Shown one piece after another: positions 26,870 through 38,392 of a stretch of 64,000 nt of DNA; position 1 is the stretch's first letter, and every line of letters starts with the position of its first letter. Where the stretch lies: contig JAAYAR010000063.1 of the NCBI GenBank assembly GCA_012719235.1, forward strand, positions 1 to 64,000, in the 5' to 3' direction. The position numbers and the translations under genes are program-made. The notes under the pieces are model-generated. The model was not told where the DNA came from and did not search any database. It was given only the letters and a program-made list of their open reading frames with translations. Source of the stretch: Clostridiales bacterium (lineage in GTDB: Bacteria > Bacillota > Clostridia > Oscillospirales > Oscillospiraceae).

Positions 26870-27979
26870 ATGAGGTTTTCATGTGAAAAAGCCCTCCTTT
26901 TGAACGCCGCCGCGTTAGCATCGAGAGCTGTAACGCAAAAGAATGCGATCCCGGCGCTTGAAGGCATTCTTATCGAAGCTGCAGATACACTGACTCTCAC
27001 AGGTTATAACCTTGAAACGGGCATCCGCTCTGTCACACCCGCAGACATATCCCGAAAAGGGGCCGTCGTAATAAACGCGAAGGTTTTTGTGGACATCCTG
27101 AGGCAAATGCATGACGATATCATAACGGTCGACGTCGATAATAATCTGCACATCAGTCTGCGGTGCAGAAAGAGCCATTTCAATATCATCGGAATCGAGG
27201 CGGGAGAGTATCCCGAGTTCCCGGGCCTTGACAGGAAGAACACGTTTTCGATCGAACAGAGCAAGTTTAAGACTCTTGTCTCACAAACGATATTTGCAGT
27301 AAGTGATAACGAGTCGAGGCCTGTTTACTCGGGTGAACTTTTTGAGATACAGGGTAATTCTCTGACAGCCGCAGCTCTTGACGGTTTCCGTGTAGCTATC
27401 CGCAAAGAGACGGTCAAAAATGAAAACGGCGGCTCATTTTCGTTTATCGTGCCGGGCTCCGCCCTTAAAGAGGCTGAGAAGATAGCCTCGGATACGGATG
27501 ACCTGCTCGAGATCAGCCGCGGCAGCAAACATATCACATTTCAGTTCGGTTCCACGATGCTTATTTCACGCCTTCTTGACGGGGATTTCCTCGACTATAA
27601 GAACGCCATACCAAGGACAGACAAAAAAATATGCGTGCTGGACAGCCAGCAGATAAGAAAATGCGTTGACAGAGTCTCGACAATCATATCGGATTCTACC
27701 AAAACGCCCATCCGATGCACATTCGGATTCGGTGAAGTAAAACTCCAAACGCAGACCGCTCTGGCCTCGGCGTATGACGAGTGCCAGATGGACGGGGACG
27801 GCGGAAATGTCGAGATCGGTTTTAACTACAGTTATTTACTTGACGCTCTGCGCGCGGTACCCACGGAGAGGATCATAATCGAACTTGGCGGCAGCGTTAC
27901 TCCTGTCGTTATCGTTCCGGCTGAGGGCGAGGAGATTTTCCTTTATATGATTTTGCCGGTGAGGCTTAAGACGACATGA
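26870..27979 (+). CDS. dnaN: DNA polymerase III subunit beta (sliding clamp)
   Basis: A 369-aa clamp protein with three repeated clamp domains and the usual N-terminus MRFSCEKALLLNAAALASRAV and C-terminal ILPVRLKTT. It encircles DNA and tethers Pol III and other partners. I use ATG 26870, preceded by AGAAAGGAAAAG; the frame is open upstream through the origin region but that part is not clamp-like. Its last 4 bp overlap yaaA. Confidence 0.97.
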   Translation: MRFSCEKALLLNAAALASRAVTQKNAIPALEGILIEAADTLTLTGYNLETGIRSVTPADISRKGAVVINAKVFVDILRQMHDDIITVDVDNNLHISLRCRKSHFNIIGIEAGEYPEFPGLDRKNTFSIEQSKFKTLVSQTIFAVSDNESRPVYSGELFEIQGNSLTAAALDGFRVAIRKETVKNENGGSFSFIVPGSALKEAEKIASDTDDLLEISRGSKHITFQFGSTMLISRLLDGDFLDYKNAIPRTDKKICVLDSQQIRKCVDRVSTIISDSTKTPIRCTFGFGEVKLQTQTALASAYDECQMDGDGGNVEIGFNYSYLLDALRAVPTERIIIELGGSVTPVVIVPAEGEEIFLYMILPVRLKTT

Positions 27980-28197
27980 GCCGCACGATAAAACAACCGA
28001 TCCAAACAGATTTCATCAGGCTGGACTCGCTGTTAAAGCTTTCCGGAATGGCGCAGACCGGCGGAGAGGCAAAGATCCTGATCCGGGAAGGCTTTGTCAG
28101 CGTTAACGGGGAAGTCTGCTTAATGCGCGGGAAAAAGATAGTCCCCGGTGATACGGTCGCCCTGCCTGAAGAAGACACGGTCCTTACTGTGGAATAA
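27976..28197 (+). CDS. yaaA: S4-domain RNA-binding protein YaaA/RlbA type
   Basis: A 73-aa protein, one S4-like domain: FIRLDSLLKLSGMAQTGGEAKILIREGFVSVNG followed by RGKKIVPGDTV. It is the small S4 protein always found between dnaN and recF in Firmicutes; in Bacillus YaaA has been linked to 50S ribosome assembly. Its start overlaps the dnaN stop (ATGA) and it ends 3 bp before recF. Confidence 0.92.
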   Translation: MSRTIKQPIQTDFIRLDSLLKLSGMAQTGGEAKILIREGFVSVNGEVCLMRGKKIVPGDTVALPEEDTVLTVE

Positions 28198-28200
28198 CGA

Positions 28201-29320
28201 ATGTTTATTAAGGATATTGCTCTGTATAACTTCAGAAATTATGAAGAAGCCTTTGTGGAATTCAGTTCCGGAATAAACATAATGGGCGGAATGAACGGCC
28301 AGGGGAAGACGAATCTCCTGGAGGCGGTAGCCTTTTTGTCGACCGGCAAAGCCTTTCGTACCAGAAAAGATGCCGACGTGATAATGTTCGACCGCGATGA
28401 GGCCTCGATACGCGCAACGACCTGCAGCGACGGAACCTGCGACCTCATAGAAGCCAGGCTTTATGCCAAAGAAAAAAGAAAGCAGATCTTCATTAACGGT
28501 GTAAGACAGAAAAACGCGGCGCTGCTCCCCGGAAAACTCGGGACTGTTCTTTTCTGCCCGGAGGACCTATATCTGGCGCGCGACGGGTCTTCGATAAGGA
28601 GATCGTTTCTAGACCGGGCCATCGAGCAGCTGAGGCCGCGTTACGGAGGAGCGCTGCGGGAATATAACAGGCTTCTGGAACACAAAACGCGGATCCTGCG
28701 AGACTGGAAAGAAAAGCCGTCGCTTCTGGACATGCTTGACGATTTCAGCCTGAGAATGGTCCATTACGGCGCCGTAATTGTCAGCTACAGGGCAGCCTAC
28801 GTCGAGAAGCTGAATCCTGTGGCAGCGCGTATTCACGGGGAAATTTCAGGCGGAACGGAAGAGCTGGAGCTGAAGTACAGGACAGTCTCGAATATCGATA
28901 ACCCGAACCTGACGGCCGAAGAGCTCAGGCCGCTGCTTGAAGAGCACTATTTTATGAGAAAGCAGTCCGAGATCGACAGCAGATCATGCCTTTCGGGGCC
29001 GCACAAAGACGACCTGGAGATAAAACTGTCGGGCCGCGCAATAAAAGACTTTGGTTCTCAGGGGCAGGTCAGAACAGCTGTTCTTTCAATGAAGCTTGCC
29101 GAGCGGGATATGTATAAAAACGATACGGGAACATGCCCGGTAATGCTGCTTGACGACGTTTTGAGCGAACTGGACGCGGTGCGGCAGAACTATATCCTGA
29201 ACAGAATCGAAGACGGTCAGGTGATAATTACCTGCTGCACCGATCCGGAAGATATCAGAAGCGTCAGGGGAAAAATGTTCAGAATTTCGCAGGGATGCGT
29301 TTACGAAAGGCGAGATGAAG

Positions 29321-29346
<26 letters not shown>
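28201..29346 (+). CDS. recF: DNA replication and repair protein RecF
   Basis: A 381-aa SMC-like ATPase. Walker A is GMNGQGKT (30-37), the signature region is LSGPHKDDLEIKL, and Walker B is MLLDDVLSELD near the C-terminus. RecF helps load RecA at gapped DNA with RecO and RecR. The start follows yaaA by 3 bp, and the end overlaps remB by 26 bp, the conserved tight cluster. Confidence 0.96.
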
Positions 29347-31601
<2,255 letters not shown>

Positions 31602-31666
31602 ATTCCGGCAGGAATACGATCTTCACGGTCGGTGTTCCTCGAATGATATAAACGGAGTGTAGCTTA

Positions 31667-34159
31667 ATGTCCACAAGAAATAACGGCGGAGAGGACCTGT
31701 CCTTTCCGAACCAAAAAATACTAAACGTCCCCCTTGAGGAGGACATGAAGAAGGCCTATATAGACTATGCGATGTCGGTCATTGTCGGAAGGGCTCTGCC
31801 CGATGTGCGCGACGGCCTGAAGCCCGTACACAGGCGCATCCTTTACACAATGTACGAGAGCGGCCTGACTCCCGATAAAAAATTCTCAAAATCCGTTGCG
31901 ACCGTTGGCGACGTTCTGAAAAAATACCACCCGCACGGTGATCAGAGCGTTTACGATGCTCTGGTCCGCCTGGCCCAGGATTTTTCCATGCGATACACTC
32001 TGGTGGACGGGCGCGGCAACTTCGGCTCGATAGACGGCGACCCTGCCGCCGCGTACCGCTACACGGAGGCCAGACTGGCGAAACTCGCAAACGAGATGCT
32101 CCGGGATATCGAAAAAGAGACGGTCGACTGGATCCCCAACTTTGACGAGACGCTGAACGAGCCCGTAATTCTCCCGTCACGCTTTCCAAATCTTCTTGTA
32201 AACGGCTCCTCGGGGATCGCGGTCGGTATGACCACGAACATCCCGCCTCACAATCTGCGGGAAGTTATTGACGCTGTTATATGCGTCATCAACAACCCGG
32301 AAGCAGAACTTGACGACATCATGGAACACCTGAAAGGGCCGGATTTTCCGACCAGAGGTATTATCATGGGTCAAGCGGGCATACGAGCCGCCTACGCTAC
32401 GGGAAAAGGGCGTATAAAAGTGCGCGCAAGGACCGAGATCGAGGAGTTCGGTCAGGGGCGTTTAAGGATCATCGTCACGGAGATACCTTATCAGGTGAAT
32501 AAGGCCAGACTGGTCGAGGCTATAGCCGAACAAGTAAAGAATAAGAAGCTTGACGGTATCAGCGGCCTGAGGGACGAGTCTGACCGTGAAGGAATGCGTA
32601 TCGTAATAGAACTAAAGAAAGACGCGAACGCTCAGGTCGTCCTGAACCGCCTGTTCGCTTCGACGCAGATGCAGATCACGTTTGCGATCGTTATGCTTGC
32701 TCTTGTCAACAATCAGACCCAGCCGAAGATCCTTTCGCTGAGGGAGACGCTGGATGAATACGCCGCGTTTCAGGAATCGGTAATCAGAAGGCGTACGGTA
32801 TATGACAGGAAGAAAGCTCTGGAGAGAGCTCATATCCTCGAAGGTCTGAGGATCGCCGTCGACAACATTGACGAGATAATCCGGATAATACGTTCAAGCT
32901 ATGACAACGCAAAAGAGCGGCTCATGAAGCGGTTCGAGCTGTCTGAAGTACAGGCGCAGGCCATCCTCGAAATGCAGCTTCGCCGTTTGCAGGGGCTTGA
33001 GCGGGAGAAGATCGAAAAAGAATACAACGAACTTATGGAGCACATCGCGTATTATGACAGGCTGTTGTCGGACGATGCGCTGCTTAAGTCGACGCTCATA
33101 GAGGAACTGGAACAGATCCGTGACAAATACGGTGACGACAGGCGTACGGAGATAATCCAGGACGAAGACGAGATAGATATTGAGGATCTGATCGACGAAG
33201 CCGACTGCGTCTATACGCTCACTGCCGGCGGATACATCAAGCGTGTTCTGGCGGACACATATAAAGCGCAGGGGCGCGGAGGCAAGGGCATAAAGGGCAT
33301 GGCCACAAAAGAAGAGGACTATGTAGACACGATTTTTGTGGCGTCCACCCATGATTATCTGCTCTTTTTTACGAGCCGGGGGCGAATACACAGGGTCAAA
33401 GGATTCAGGATCCCTGAGTTCGGCCGCAATTCAAAGGGGAAAAACATCGTCAACATATTGCCTCTTGAGCAGGGCGAGCGTGTTACTGCAATGATACCCG
33501 TCAGGGAGTTTTCCGAGAATATATTCCTTTTCATGGTCACAAAGTTCGGAGAAGTGAAGCGCATCAGCCTGAAGGATGTGTATACTGTCAGAAAAGCCGG
33601 TATTCGGGCTTTCAACCTCAGAGAAAACGACGAACTGATAGCCATCCTGAAGACGGACGGAGAGCAGAATATCTTGATCGCAACTAGAAACGGTATGGCG
33701 ATCTGCTTTAAGGAGACCGACGTCCGTCCCACGGGGCGCGGAGCCGGAGGCATGCGCGGCATTAAGCTTGAAAAAGGCGATTGTGTTATCGGGGCATCCT
33801 GCGCAACAGAGGGAGTTGCTCTGTTATCTGTTACCGAAAACGGTTACGGAAAGCGCACTGCGATTGAGGAGTATCTCAGGGGGAATGACGACCGGAAGGA
33901 TCCGCAAAGGCGCGGTGGAAAAGGTCTGAAAAACTATGTGATAACTGAGAAGACCGGGAAAGTCGTTGCGGCCAGGACCGTCAGCGAAAACGACGACGTT
34001 CTGATTATTTCGGACGACGGAACGATCATAAGGACGGCGGTCTCCGATATAAATCTTTACGGCCGGGCTGTGCAGGGCGTTCGTGTGATGAAAGTCGAGG
34101 AAGGCGTAAAGGTTATATCGATGGCTTCCACGGCAAAGGAAGAAGAACAGGGGAGCTGA
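31667..34159 (+). CDS. gyrA: DNA gyrase subunit A
   Basis: An 830-aa cleavage-rejoining subunit. The active-site Tyr is in [11 protein letters not shown]. The C-terminal pinwheel carries the gyrase-specific box QRRGGKG near residue 747, so this is GyrA, not ParC. In the quinolone region it reads HGDQSVYD: the position equal to E. coli Ser83 is Gln (Q93), while the Asp87 equivalent is kept. It continues the gyrB transcript and is 1 bp from rnhA. Confidence 0.97.
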   Translation: MSTRNNGGEDLSFPNQKILNVPLEEDMKKAYIDYAMSVIVGRALPDVRDGLKPVHRRILYTMYESGLTPDKKFSKSVATVGDVLKKYHPHGDQSVYDALVRLAQDFSMRYTLVDGRGNFGSIDGDPAAAYRYTEARLAKLANEMLRDIEKETVDWIPNFDETLNEPVILPSRFPNLLVNGSSGIAVGMTTNIPPHNLREVIDAVICVINNPEAELDDIMEHLKGPDFPTRGIIMGQAGIRAAYATGKGRIKVRARTEIEEFGQGRLRIIVTEIPYQVNKARLVEAIAEQVKNKKLDGISGLRDESDREGMRIVIELKKDANAQVVLNRLFASTQMQITFAIVMLALVNNQTQPKILSLRETLDEYAAFQESVIRRRTVYDRKKALERAHILEGLRIAVDNIDEIIRIIRSSYDNAKERLMKRFELSEVQAQAILEMQLRRLQGLEREKIEKEYNELMEHIAYYDRLLSDDALLKSTLIEELEQIRDKYGDDRRTEIIQDEDEIDIEDLIDEADCVYTLTAGGYIKRVLADTYKAQGRGGKGIKGMATKEEDYVDTIFVASTHDYLLFFTSRGRIHRVKGFRIPEFGRNSKGKNIVNILPLEQGERVTAMIPVREFSENIFLFMVTKFGEVKRISLKDVYTVRKAGIRAFNLRENDELIAILKTDGEQNILIATRNGMAICFKETDVRPTGRGAGGMRGIKLEKGDCVIGASCATEGVALLSVTENGYGKRTAIEEYLRGNDDRKDPQRRGGKGLKNYVITEKTGKVVAARTVSENDDVLIISDDGTIIRTAVSDINLYGRAVQGVRVMKVEEGVKVISMASTAKEEEQGS

Positions 34160-34160
34160 T

Positions 34161-34613
34161 ATGGCCGGAGATATGCCCGTCGTCGAGATATATACAGACG
34201 GGGCCTGTTCGGGGAACCCCGGCCCCGGAGGCTGGGCTGCGGTTCTGCTTTTCGGTGAGCACAGAAAGGAGCTGTCCGGCGGAGAGCCGAGCACGACCAA
34301 CAACAGGATGGAACTTCTTGCCGCTATACGGGCGCTTGAAGAGCTGCGCGTGGCCTGCAAGGTCAAGTTGTACACAGATTCCCGCTATCTCGCGGACGCT
34401 ATGACAAAGGGATGGGCGGAGCGCTGGCGGCGCAGCGGCTGGATGCGGACAAAGACAGAGCATGCGAAAAACCCCGATCTCTGGCAGAGACTTCTCGACC
34501 TGTGCAAGATACATGAAGTGGAGTTTATCTGGCTGCGCGGACACGGCCAAAGCAAGCACAACAACCGCTGCGACGAGCTTGCTGTTGCAGAGAGCAGACG
34601 GTTTATCGTTTAG
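34161..34613 (+). CDS. rnhA: Ribonuclease HI
   Basis: A 150-aa RNase H type 1 with the catalytic carboxylates in order: D13 (IYTDGACSGNPGPGG), Glu in NNRMELLAAI, Asp in LYTDSRYL and Asp in CDELAVAESRR. It cuts the RNA strand of RNA-DNA hybrids such as primers and R-loops. The start follows the gyrA stop by one base with GGGGAG upstream. An intrinsic terminator follows. Confidence 0.96.
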   Translation: MAGDMPVVEIYTDGACSGNPGPGGWAAVLLFGEHRKELSGGEPSTTNNRMELLAAIRALEELRVACKVKLYTDSRYLADAMTKGWAERWRRSGWMRTKTEHAKNPDLWQRLLDLCKIHEVEFIWLRGHGQSKHNNRCDELAVAESRRFIV

Positions 34614-34652
34614 CCCCCTCCGCACACTTACGAAATACAGTCATTTATACTG

Positions 34653-34694
34653 AGATCCGGATAAGGAGAAAGACGGCCTTAACCGGATCTTTTT
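34653..34694 (+). terminator. Intrinsic terminator after rnhA
   Basis: AGATCCGG (34653-34660) pairs with CCGGATCT (34683-34690), extended inward by TAAGG (34662-34666) with CCTTA (34677-34681), then TTTTATT. It ends the gyrB-gyrA-rnhA transcript. Confidence 0.85.
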
Positions 34695-34861
34695 ATTGCC
34701 GTAAGGTGGAGAGTTGATAAACATTATTTCCCGACATTGCTATGAGACGTGCTCCGTGCGGAATAGTATATAGTAAAAAAACAAACACTTATATGGCCTG
34801 ACAGGAGGAATATACCGTATCCTCAATCGGCATATTGAGTTTTCTCGAAGGGTGTGACGGA

Positions 34862-35947
34862 GTGAAGGAGACGGAAGATCTTCAAGCAGTTAAAAGGGTT
34901 CTGCTCCATCTGCCGGAGCCGGCCATCCTTGTGCAGGGCGGTCGCGTAACAACTTGTAACGAGTCCGCAAAGACGCTCCTTCATCGCTCAGATGAGAACG
35001 GAGAACCGGGACTGCCGTATTCGATCTCGTTGCCTCAAAAGGACGGAGTGTCGTTTTCAGAGATCTCATTCGGTGACGAGCGCTACGGAGCAACTGCATG
35101 GGACATCGGAGAAGCGGTCGTAGTCACACTTCATAGGGAGTACAACAGATCAAAAAGCGCGGATCTCGGGCTGCTGCCAAAAGGAATACGCCGGCCGCTG
35201 TCCAATCTTCTGGCCTGCGTCAAGCTGCTGCTTGACAGACTGGAGAAAGTCGCGGATAGGATGGTCGCGGAGAATACCGCCGAAATGATAAAGAATCTGT
35301 ATCAGATAATATGGATGCTCGGGAACGCGGACGCACTCGTCGAGTGTTCCGGGGAAGGAAAACTCCGGTGGCACAGTTTAGTCGATATTTCTTCCCTTCT
35401 GAGGAAAACCGTCGAGGAGAGCCTCCCCTACGCGTCTGTCCTGGGGATATCGATAGTATATGAAGGGCCGGCAAAAAATGTAAAGTCATATTGCAGCAAA
35501 CGTCTGATAAGACGAGCCCTCCTTAATTTGATCGCAAACGCATTGGAATATGCAGACAGAGGAGGAACCGTCCGGGTCAAGCTGTCGGTCCTCGGAAAGA
35601 TCCTGGCCATATCCGTTATCGACGATGGAGCAGGTATTTCGCCGGAGAAGCTGCAGATGATCTCCGAGACGCGTCTGCAGACGCGCGGTGCGGATATTGT
35701 GTCTGCGAATGCGGGTATCGGTTTGCCGCTCGTCCGCTGCGTCGCGCGGCTGCACGGCGGAACGCTGATGATACAGAGCCGCATAGGCCATGGTACGATG
35801 GCGACTATGACAATCAAAGCGCATGCGGAGGAAACGGACGTTCTTAGCGGGTCATCGAAGGAGCTTGTCAGAGAGGAATTTCTTGTTCCGCCGGCGGCTT
35901 ATTCCAGGCTGCTCCCGATCGAGTGTTATATGTACGAGAATCTGTAG
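34862..35947 (+). CDS. Histidine-kinase-like ATPase lacking the phosphoacceptor His
   Basis: About 361 aa, no membrane helices. An N-terminal PAS-like part (about 1-95) precedes a DHp-like helix whose H-box reads LPKGIRRPL, with Lys (K107) where the phosphorylated His should be. The C-terminal HATPase domain is intact: N box NLIANALEYAD (222-232), DDGAGIS (254-260) and NAGIGLPLVR (283-292). A tail of about 50 residues follows. It probably binds ATP, but autophosphorylation on the usual residue looks impossible. The start is unclear: GTG 34862 has GAAGGG 9 nt upstream; TTG 34835 would add nine residues. It sits alone between rnhA and noc with no response regulator nearby. Confidence 0.8.
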   Translation: MKETEDLQAVKRVLLHLPEPAILVQGGRVTTCNESAKTLLHRSDENGEPGLPYSISLPQKDGVSFSEISFGDERYGATAWDIGEAVVVTLHREYNRSKSADLGLLPKGIRRPLSNLLACVKLLLDRLEKVADRMVAENTAEMIKNLYQIIWMLGNADALVECSGEGKLRWHSLVDISSLLRKTVEESLPYASVLGISIVYEGPAKNVKSYCSKRLIRRALLNLIANALEYADRGGTVRVKLSVLGKILAISVIDDGAGISPEKLQMISETRLQTRGADIVSANAGIGLPLVRCVARLHGGTLMIQSRIGHGTMATMTIKAHAEETDVLSGSSKELVREEFLVPPAAYSRLLPIECYMYENL

Positions 35948-35963
35948 CCGTCCCCCGGCCGGG

Positions 35964-36034
35964 ACTCCTGAAAACCCGGAGGCCTCCCCCCTGCCGTATC
36001 CTGAGGGCCAACGCGGTCTTCAGGAGTTTTGTTA
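35964..36034 (+). terminator. Terminator with a long branched loop after the kinase-like gene
   Basis: ACTCCTGAA (35964-35972) pairs with TTCAGGAGT (36019-36027), followed by TTTGTTATT. The 46-nt loop contains its own pairing (GGCCTC with GAGGGCC, one bulge). The closing stem and T-rich tail suggest a terminator; the elaborate loop is unusual. Confidence 0.6.
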
Positions 36035-36317
36035 TTACGGAGGCAGCATATTTCCCGGTAATTAAGCGGCTCAGGGTATCCCGGGCCGACGGAAATAAAC
36101 AGGTAAATGATTATCATACGACCCGGCGTTTACAAGCCGGCACACACCCCGACATCATCTCCGTGACAGTCGTGTGAAGGGTACCGACATTGTTCTATTT
36201 CCTGCAAATTAATGAGCCATTTAAGGCACGGACGACAAAAAAGACTTTTTTCCGCAGTGGGAAATGGTATTAAATGGTAGCACAAGAAACACTGCGTTGC
36301 AGAAAAGGAGGACAATG
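36035..36317 (+). other. Leader and promoter region of noc
   Basis: About 280 bp without a gene. A weak extended -10, TGGTATTAA (36265-36273), has no good -35. ATTTCCCGGTAATT at 36050-36063 resembles a Noc site at 12 of 14 positions. I see nothing else convincing. Confidence 0.4.
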
Positions 36318-37154
36318 ATGCAAAACGCAAAAAAGAACAGCTGTTACGAGAATCAAAAAGTGGTGTTCGTTAAAATTACTGACATAAAGCCAAACCCGGC
36401 GCAGCCAAGGAAAGTTTTTGAGAAAGACAGTCTGCAGGAGCTCGCGACAAGCATCGCACAGCACGGGATACTGCAGCCGCTTTCCGTACGCAGGACTGAG
36501 GACGGCATAATCCTTATCGCCGGGGAGAGGCGCCTGAAAGCGGCAAAACTCGCCGGGTTGTCGGAAGTGCCCTGTATCTGCATGGATGTGGACGGACAGC
36601 AGGCCAGCCTGTTCGCGCTGATCGAAAACCTGCAGAGACAGGATCTTGACTACATAGAAGAAGCCGAAGGGATCGCGCGACTGATGCGCCTTTACGGCCT
36701 GTCACAGGACGAGGCGGCAAAGAAGCTCGGAAAAGCCCAGCCCACTGTCGCCAATAAGCTGAGACTGCTCAAGCTCTCCCCTGCTGTTCTTCTGATTCTG
36801 AGAGAGCAAAAGCTGACAGAGAGACATGCCCGGGCGCTGCTCCGGCTCGAAAAGGAACAGGACAGGCTCGATGTGCTGCAGTACGTCATAAAGAACAAGC
36901 TGAGCGTGGCGAAGACAGAGAGCTACATCGACAGGTTTCTTCAGAGCGAGGCGGAGAAACGTGAAAAAAGCCGTTGTACGTACATAATAAAAGACATACG
37001 CATTTTTCTGAATACGATATCGCATTCACTGGAAGTGATGCAGGATGCGGGTGTGGGCGCGTCGATGGTGCGGCATGAGAATGATGAAGAAATTGAGCTG
37101 ACGATAACAATACCGAAACTGCCCTCCGCGATGGCAGAGGGCAAAGGAGCGTAA
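36318..37154 (+). CDS. noc: Nucleoid occlusion protein Noc (ParB paralogue)
   Basis: A 278-aa ParB-family CTPase. Visible are the N-terminal CTP-binding region with GERRLKAA (69-76) and ENLQRQDL (103-110), the helix-turn-helix around LGKAQPTVANKLRLLK, and a C-terminal dimerisation part. The four residues known to set Noc rather than ParB specificity are all of Noc type: Q141, K147, K152 and R169, with the published spacing of 6, 5 and 17. Noc prevents Z-ring assembly over the nucleoid. I use ATG 36318, 6 nt after AAAAGGAGG; ATG 36315 is possible. parS lies 3 bp past its stop. Confidence 0.93.
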   Translation: MQNAKKNSCYENQKVVFVKITDIKPNPAQPRKVFEKDSLQELATSIAQHGILQPLSVRRTEDGIILIAGERRLKAAKLAGLSEVPCICMDVDGQQASLFALIENLQRQDLDYIEEAEGIARLMRLYGLSQDEAAKKLGKAQPTVANKLRLLKLSPAVLLILREQKLTERHARALLRLEKEQDRLDVLQYVIKNKLSVAKTESYIDRFLQSEAEKREKSRCTYIIKDIRIFLNTISHSLEVMQDAGVGASMVRHENDEEIELTITIPKLPSAMAEGKGA

Positions 37155-37157
37155 ATT

Positions 37158-37173
37158 TGTTTCACGTGAAACA
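37158..37173. promoter_or_regulatory. parS site 1, perfect match
   Basis: TGTTTCACGTGAAACA, identical to the Bacillus parS consensus and part of a 20-bp palindrome (37156-37175). It lies directly behind noc and is the loading site of ParB for the segregation complex. Confidence 0.95.
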
Positions 37174-37399
37174 AACACCGTACAGACAGCGCGATCTCTC
37201 CCCTGCCCCGCCGACAGTTTTCACTGCGTTATGTCACAGGAGATGTTCGGGAATTATTCATCGGCAAATCATCGGCGCACCTGCAAGCGGTTGTTCAAAT
37301 GGCAGCAGCAGATAAATGGACATATACACGGGCTGCCGAGAAATACATTAAGTAAGGTAGAAACATTGTTATTCGGGTCATTGACAACATATCTGCGCA

Positions 37400-37449
37400 T
37401 GTCCGAAAGTCGGGTTCCCGGTACTTAGCCGGGACCTTTCTTTCGGACA
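37400..37449. repeat. Long hairpin between the two parS sites
   Basis: TGTCCGAAAG (37400-37409) pairs perfectly with CTTTCGGACA (37440-37449). Nested inside, TCCCGG (37416-37421) pairs with CCGGGA (37429-37434). No T run follows, so simple termination is not obvious. Nothing else recognisable lies in 37176-37517. Confidence 0.7.
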
Positions 37450-37517
37450 CATTTTATAGTACATCAGATGCAGAACTTAAATGACAAACAGGCGCTGTCA
37501 CCCGCTTTTACCCGGTA

Positions 37518-37533
37518 TGTTTCACGTGAAACA
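37518..37533. promoter_or_regulatory. parS site 2, perfect match
   Basis: A second exact TGTTTCACGTGAAACA, 360 bp after the first and 21 bp upstream of the parA promoter -35. Occupancy by ParB could also affect parA transcription. Confidence 0.95.
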
Positions 37534-37553
37534 TGAGAAACTATGAAATTATG

Positions 37554-37581
37554 TTGAATTCACTCCCTTTTGTGGTATAAT
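37554..37581 (+). promoter_or_regulatory. Promoter of parA-parB
   Basis: TTGAAT (37554-37559), a 16-nt spacer and a perfect TATAAT (37576-37581). Transcription would start near 37588, with the Shine-Dalgarno GGGGGGG just before the parA ATG. Confidence 0.75.
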
Positions 37582-37612
37582 TCAGGTTACATATGAAGCT
37601 GGGGGGGTCGAT

Positions 37613-38392
37613 ATGGGGAAAGTTCTGGCTGTCTATCACCAGAAAGGTGGAGTCGGCAAGACTACGACTGCGGTAAACCTCACCGCCGCCATGAGACTCA
37701 GGGGCCGGAAAACGCTTCTGTGCGATATTGATCCGCAGGGCAACGCGACGTCCGGAATGGGCGTCGACAAATCGCTCCGCCCGAATGTCTATGACGTTCT
37801 GCTCGGGGACGTCGATGCTGGCGATGCCGTTGTGAAGACCGAAAGCGGCGACGTGCTGCCGGCAAATTCCTCGCTCTCCGGCGCTGCCGTGGAACTTGTA
37901 TCCGCCGAGAGAAGAGAGCTTATCCTGAAAGACGCATTGAGCAAGCTTCGCGACAGTTATGACTATATATTCATTGATTGCCCTCCCCAGTTCGGTCTTC
38001 TCTCGCTGAACGCGCTTTGCGCTTCAGACTCGATTATCGTGCCTTTCCAGTGCGAATACTATGCGCTTGAGGGTTTGGGCGATCTGCTCGTGGAATTGCG
38101 CGCTATCAATAAGAACCTTAACCCGGCGTTGTATATTGAAGGCGTAGTATTGACGATGTACGACGGGAGAACAAAACTGACGCAGCAGATAACAAGAGAA
38201 ATAGAAGAATACTTCGGAAAAAAGCTATTCAAGACCCAGATACCGAGAAATATAAGGCTTACCGAGGCTCCGAGCCACGGGATGGATATATTCCGTTACG
38301 ACAAGCGCTCAAAGGGAGCCAAGGCTTATCTTTCTCTAGCGGAAGAATTGCTGAAATCACAGAAGAAGAGGGGGCTCGAAATTGGCCGATAA
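37613..38392 (+). CDS. parA: Chromosome partitioning ATPase ParA/Soj
   Basis: A 259-aa Walker-type ATPase with the deviant Walker A KGGVGKTTT (11-19), the switch region LCDIDPQGNATSG and IDCPPQFGLLSLNAL. ATP-bound dimers bind DNA non-specifically and pull or relay ParB-parS complexes; in Bacillus Soj also regulates DnaA. There is no N-terminal DNA-binding extension, as expected of a chromosomal ParA. It overlaps parB by 11 bp. Confidence 0.97.
   Translation: MGKVLAVYHQKGGVGKTTTAVNLTAAMRLRGRKTLLCDIDPQGNATSGMGVDKSLRPNVYDVLLGDVDAGDAVVKTESGDVLPANSSLSGAAVELVSAERRELILKDALSKLRDSYDYIFIDCPPQFGLLSLNALCASDSIIVPFQCEYYALEGLGDLLVELRAINKNLNPALYIEGVVLTMYDGRTKLTQQITREIEEYFGKKLFKTQIPRNIRLTEAPSHGMDIFRYDKRSKGAKAYLSLAEELLKSQKKRGLEIGR

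Noticed and set aside
37231-37428. 65-aa frame between noc and parA
   Set aside because: No Shine-Dalgarno before its ATG, no recognisable motif, and it runs into the nested hairpin between the parS sites.
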